From Nitrososphaeraceae archaeon (GTDB lineage Archaea; Thermoproteota; Nitrososphaeria; Nitrososphaerales; Nitrososphaeraceae): DNA of 16,572 bases. The stretch is from positions 1 through 16,572 of the forward strand of contig JASHSN010000623.1 of NCBI GenBank assembly GCA_030038695.1. Direction: 5' to 3'. Below, one piece after another: positions 13,429 through 16,572 of the stretch. The position numbers and the translations under genes were made by a program. Positions within the stretch are counted from its first letter, which is position 1. The number at the start of each line of letters is the position of its first letter. The notes beneath the pieces were generated by a model. The model worked only from the letters and a program-made list of their open reading frames with translations. It was not told the origin of the DNA and searched no databases.

Positions 13429-14265
13429 ATGATGATTGAAAATAACAGATTAACACAGAAGAAATTGCGGGGTTCTGGTGGTTATGTTTTTGCGAAAGTA
13501 ACTGAGGAAGAACAAAAGAAAGGCAACCTTGGAGGTCCGGATCTGTTTCTTGCCGGCGTTGGTAGACTTAATGAGGATAGATTCTCAAAATACTATTGTA
13601 ACAAGTGCGAAAAAGAATTTCAAGGATCTCCAGCTATTGATTATGAAAAACCAAATGAAGATCTCGGTGAAGGAGTCACTTTGGTTGAGAAAGGTGAGTA
13701 CAGATGCACAGGATGCAGTAATACCATAGCTCATTACCGCAAATTCAATTCTCCTGAAGAGCAAACAGCTGTTATCAGAAATAATCGACCTTCTGATGTT
13801 AATGATGAAAAAAACGGGACTGGTGCTCACGCTACGGTATCAATGCCTGAGAGTTCTGGCGGTACTGCTCAAATATCAGTATTACCAGAATCGAAAGCAC
13901 AGCCTGATGCACCGAATACAACGACAAGAACAATCCCACACGATGGATTCATCTCTATTCAATCTTTGATTGGGATGACGGCGTATGATAGCGAAGCTAT
14001 GTTGCTAGGTAGGGTGTCGGAAATAGGACTACGTAGATCAGAAAGTAGAGACATGGAAATTAGTATGAAAATCTCAAAGCAGAAGAATTCTGACACACCG
14101 GTCACAGAAGTTTTATGGAAGAATATTTCGAAAATCGGAGACATAGTACTACTCGGTGAAAGAATGCAATCTAAACCCTCCTTTAGCTCCCGATGTGGAT
14201 CATGTAGCTATCAAAACGAACAGGGCGCGGTTTTTTGTGAAGAATGCGGAAAGAAGTTGACTTGA
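13429..14265 (+). CDS. Zinc-ribbon and PRC-barrel protein (278 aa)
   Basis: A modular soluble protein. Residues 20-107 hold a zinc site made by CNKC (57-60) and CTGC (93-96), with the conserved-looking GGYVFAKVTEEEQKKG and GGPDLFLAG before it. A low-complexity linker follows (110-170). Residues about 176-245 look like a PRC-barrel: ISIQSLIGMTAYDSEAMLLG, RVSEIGL, and VLWKNISKIGDIVLL. A terminal zinc ribbon has CGSC (256-259) and CEEC (270-273). PRC-barrels are small protein- or RNA-binding beta barrels found in ribosome-maturation and photosynthesis proteins, so a role in binding RNA or protein complexes is an inference. Start ATG 13429 (a second ATG follows at once). It converges on the acyl-CoA synthetase; the two stop codons share a palindrome. 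Confidence 0.75.
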   Translation: MMIENNRLTQKKLRGSGGYVFAKVTEEEQKKGNLGGPDLFLAGVGRLNEDRFSKYYCNKCEKEFQGSPAIDYEKPNEDLGEGVTLVEKGEYRCTGCSNTIAHYRKFNSPEEQTAVIRNNRPSDVNDEKNGTGAHATVSMPESSGGTAQISVLPESKAQPDAPNTTTRTIPHDGFISIQSLIGMTAYDSEAMLLGRVSEIGLRRSESRDMEISMKISKQKNSDTPVTEVLWKNISKIGDIVLLGERMQSKPSFSSRCGSCSYQNEQGAVFCEECGKKLT

Positions 14266-14273
14266 GTCAACTT
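14254..14273. terminator. Palindrome shared by two convergent gene ends
   Basis: AAGTTGACT-TG-AGTCAACTT is a 9-bp perfect stem with a two-base centre, followed by TTTT on the plus strand. It contains the stop codons of both flanking genes, which are separated by one base. A bidirectional terminator or 3'-end stabiliser is likely. Confidence 0.6.
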
Positions 14274-16393
14274 TTTAGGCTTATTCTAACATCTACTGCC
14301 CGTACTCCGTTGCCTTCTCCTAAGACCATAAGAGGATTCATATCGAATTCGTTTATTTCAGGAAATTCCGTTACCAACTGAGAAATGCGCAATAAGCTAT
14401 CGACTAGCGCTTTGGTATCCGATGGGCTCTCCCCCCTTACACCCTTCAACAGTTTAAACCCTTTAATGGAATGAACCATTTTGCTGGCTTCATATTCATC
14501 TATAGGAGCAAGCTTAAAAACAACATCTTTGAGAACTTCTACGTATATTCCACCAAGACCGAACATGACAAGTGGACCAAATATGGGATCCTGCTTGGCG
14601 CCGAGGATAATTTCTTTGCCAGATCTTACCATCTCCTGAACTATTATTCCTTTAATGTTTGCGTCTGGTTTGTACCTCTTTGCATTTTGCATTATAGCAT
14701 TGAATGCCATTCGAACTTGTTCATCGTTTGCAAGCCCAACTTTAACCCCTGCTGCATCAGACTTGTGAATAATGTCAGGCGATGCGATCTTCATCACGAC
14801 AGGATAGCCGATACTGTTGGAAGCATTTACAGATTGTTCTGCACTATTTGCCAGAATGGTTTTTGGAGTGGTAAAACCATATGCCTCAAGGACTTCATAA
14901 CCTTCTTCTTCAACCAGGTTTCTTCTACCAGACTTCTGCACATTATCTAGGACTTCTCGGACTTTTTTCTTATCTGCATCGAATCCTATTATCCTACCTC
15001 CAGGTACTCTTATCCAATCACTAAAGCGATACATCGCCTCAAGAGTGTGGATAGCTGATTCGGCGTACGTAAAGTGCGGAATCCCGCCCTCTGACAGGAT
15101 CTCCTTATTTTGAATACCTTCCGCAAGTCCCATTAATGCAGCAAGCATAGTCTTCCCACTACCTTTGGATGTCTTGACAATTGTTCTCGCCAAATCATCG
15201 TAATTCAAAGTAGCTGACGGCGTACACATCGCGACTATCGATCCGACATTTGGGTTTGATATAACTTCAACAAGAACCTTTTCGAATCGCCTAAAGTCTG
15301 CATCTCCCACGATGTCAACAGGATTTCTTGCTGACCCGTGGGCCGGTATTACTTTAGAAATTGCTTCTTTTGATGAATCTATATCTGCCATTTTCAGGCC
15401 GTATTTTGAACAAGAATCAACAGAAATGATGGCTGGTCCACCAGCATTAGACACTATTACAACACCTCCTTGCTCCGGAGGTATAGGTTGTTTTGAAAAC
15501 GCGGTAGAAAGTTCAAATAGATCTTGCATGGTATCGACTCTAATTACGCGTGATTGAACAAAAAGTGCATCATAAATTTCATCAGAACCCATAAGCGCTC
15601 CAGTATGCGAGATCGCGGCTTTTGCGCCTTCAGGAGTGCGACCGGATTTTAGCACTATAATAGGCTTTTTCTTTTCCATAGTTATTTTCTTCGCGATTTC
15701 CATAAATCGCCTTCCGTCGTGAATGTCTTCGAGATACATCACGATAACCTTAGTATCAACATCATCTGCTAACAATTCAAGAACATCATTTTCATCCATA
15801 TCCACCTTATTCCCGATACTTATCACTTTAGAAAAGCCTATTCCTTGTGCTATTGCATCTTCCACTGTCGCTGCACAAATTGCACCACTCTGAGATATAA
15901 GCGCAATTCCACCATATTTCGGTGTAATTTTTAGAAATGTCAGATTCATGATATTAGCTTCAGATAAACTCATAATCCCAAGACAATTTGGACCTATGAT
16001 TCTAGTTCCGTATCTTTTTGCGACAGATTCGATTTCTTTTTCTAACCTTGCACCTTCTTCGTCAACTTCTTTAAATCCAGCAGTCACAATGATAGCACCC
16101 CTGATCTGTTTTTTGCCTAGATCTTCCATTACCGCGGATACGATTTTGTTAGGAGTTGCAATCACTGCGAGATCAATATCTCCTGGTACGTCTAGAACAG
16201 ACTTGTAAGCTTTGATCCCTAATACCGTAGAACTCGATGGATTTATAGGATAGATTTTTCCTTTGTATCCACTCACTATATTAGAAAATATAGCATTCCC
16301 TACTCCTGCTCTTTCGGAGGCACCAATAACTGCGATAGATTGTGGGGAAAGAAAGATCCGTTTCTCATCCCGTAAATATGATGACGAAGACAC
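14267..16393 (-). CDS. ADP-forming acyl-CoA synthetase (acetate/hydroxyacid-CoA ligase), fused alpha-beta
   Basis: Joins an organic acid to CoA with ATP, releasing ADP and phosphate. In order, the 708 residues hold: a CoA-binding Rossmann domain (about 12-130; IAVIGASERAGVGNAIFSNI, IGPNCLGIMS); succinyl-CoA-ligase-like domains (155-460; GGIALISQSGAICA, VLKSGRTPEGAKAAISHTGA with phosphorylated His263, and SNAGGPAIISVD); and an ATP-grasp beta domain (about 490-705; GYPVVMKIASPDIIHKSDAA, IIVQEMV, GKEIILGAKQDPIFGPLVMF, EFDMNPLMV). The alpha-beta fusion is the form used in Thaumarchaeota as 3-hydroxypropionate-CoA or 4-hydroxybutyrate-CoA ligase of the carbon-fixation cycle. Acetate-CoA ligase is the alternative; the substrate cannot be fixed by eye. 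The start is GTG 16393, supported by a TATA box 26-31 bases upstream, which predicts a leaderless mRNA. Confidence 0.93.
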   Translation of the reverse strand: MSSSSYLRDEKRIFLSPQSIAVIGASERAGVGNAIFSNIVSGYKGKIYPINPSSSTVLGIKAYKSVLDVPGDIDLAVIATPNKIVSAVMEDLGKKQIRGAIIVTAGFKEVDEEGARLEKEIESVAKRYGTRIIGPNCLGIMSLSEANIMNLTFLKITPKYGGIALISQSGAICAATVEDAIAQGIGFSKVISIGNKVDMDENDVLELLADDVDTKVIVMYLEDIHDGRRFMEIAKKITMEKKKPIIVLKSGRTPEGAKAAISHTGALMGSDEIYDALFVQSRVIRVDTMQDLFELSTAFSKQPIPPEQGGVVIVSNAGGPAIISVDSCSKYGLKMADIDSSKEAISKVIPAHGSARNPVDIVGDADFRRFEKVLVEVISNPNVGSIVAMCTPSATLNYDDLARTIVKTSKGSGKTMLAALMGLAEGIQNKEILSEGGIPHFTYAESAIHTLEAMYRFSDWIRVPGGRIIGFDADKKKVREVLDNVQKSGRRNLVEEEGYEVLEAYGFTTPKTILANSAEQSVNASNSIGYPVVMKIASPDIIHKSDAAGVKVGLANDEQVRMAFNAIMQNAKRYKPDANIKGIIVQEMVRSGKEIILGAKQDPIFGPLVMFGLGGIYVEVLKDVVFKLAPIDEYEASKMVHSIKGFKLLKGVRGESPSDTKALVDSLLRISQLVTEFPEINEFDMNPLMVLGEGNGVRAVDVRISLKS

Positions 16394-16418
16394 ATATATA
16401 AAAAAAAGAGAAGATGGT

Positions 16419-16424
16419 TATAAA
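16419..16424 (-). promoter_or_regulatory. TATA box of the acyl-CoA synthetase gene
   Basis: Minus-strand TTTATA lies 26-31 bases before the GTG start, the spacing expected for a leaderless archaeal mRNA. A T-rich tract fills the gap between them. Confidence 0.6.
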
Positions 16425-16572
16425 TGCATGTTGGGTTAGTTGCACAGCCTGTATTGTATGATGTATGAGCACGGTCATATTGATACTGAGCTAGAAAATA
16501 TTTAACTGCAATCTGTGAGTTTTAAGTTATTGTTGAACAGGAGTGTTACTGACGCGGTAGACGCTGAAATGA

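Noticed and set aside
14471..14950. Plus-strand 159-codon frame inside the acyl-CoA synthetase gene
   Set aside because: Shadow of the strongly supported minus-strand gene; no motif.
16515..16572. Possible start of a gene at GTG 16515 running off the window end
   Set aside because: Only 19 codons are visible, the TATA-like element is too close (about 16 bases), and no motif can be read.
1..16572. CRISPR arrays, complete insertion sequences, rRNA genes
   Set aside because: No regularly spaced repeats, no intact transposase and no rRNA-like conserved segments were seen.

Overview
The window is a low-GC archaeal chromosome segment, most likely from an ammonia-oxidising thaumarchaeon (class Nitrososphaeria). 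The lineage call is an inference from gene content. It rests on an archaeal transcription factor TFE, an archaeal Nob1, a TrmB-family regulator, a CdvB/ESCRT-III-like protein, a stand-alone RAM-domain protein, a fused ADP-forming acyl-CoA synthetase of the type used in the thaumarchaeal 3-hydroxypropionate/4-hydroxybutyrate cycle, intron-containing tRNA genes, and TATA-box promoters close to start codons. The low GC and protein style suggest Nitrososphaerales, but genus cannot be fixed from this window.

Layout. 1-1308 looks like the worn end of an integrated element: a frameshifted HTH-like gene (276-873) and, on the minus strand, a tyrosine-integrase remnant broken by stops and frameshifts (961-1239), about 70 bp from the 3' end of tRNA-Ile(GAU) (1309-1382). 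1491-2811 is an overlapping pair: NAD kinase and the rRNA-maturation nuclease Nob1. A TrmB-type regulator (2857-4017) converges on it and diverges from a CdvB/ESCRT-III paralogue (4188-4742). About 1.4 kb of mostly non-coding DNA follows, containing tRNA-Ser(CGA) (5476-5600) with two introns. 6092-9100 holds small and mostly unknown genes: a secreted peptide, a protein with a fresh 22-residue tandem duplication, a tiny zinc-ribbon protein, a winged-helix regulator, a ribbon-helix-helix-like protein and a secreted/anchored protein. tRNA-Phe(GAA) (9396-9486) carries a non-canonical intron. Then come a tiny zinc-ribbon protein plus a membrane protein, a RAM-domain protein and a single C2H2 finger protein. 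10782-16393 is a denser, housekeeping-like part: PduO-type cobalamin adenosyltransferase, an HD-domain phosphohydrolase with a small unknown partner, TFE, a zinc-ribbon/PRC-barrel protein, and the 708-residue ADP-forming acyl-CoA synthetase.

How it fits together. The synthetase would activate a hydroxy acid or acetate for carbon fixation or carbon handling. The adenosyltransferase would supply adenosylcobalamin, needed by methylmalonyl-CoA mutase in the same cycle. NAD kinase supplies NADP(H), Nob1 serves ribosome biogenesis and TFE serves transcription initiation. The most distinctive sequence-level observations are the two intron-bearing tRNAs, whose bulge-helix-bulge folds can be drawn by hand, the decayed integrase beside a tRNA gene, the diverged stand-alone ESCRT-III paralogue and the perfect 66-bp-period duplication at 6728-6857. 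I did not find a clearly novel multi-gene system.
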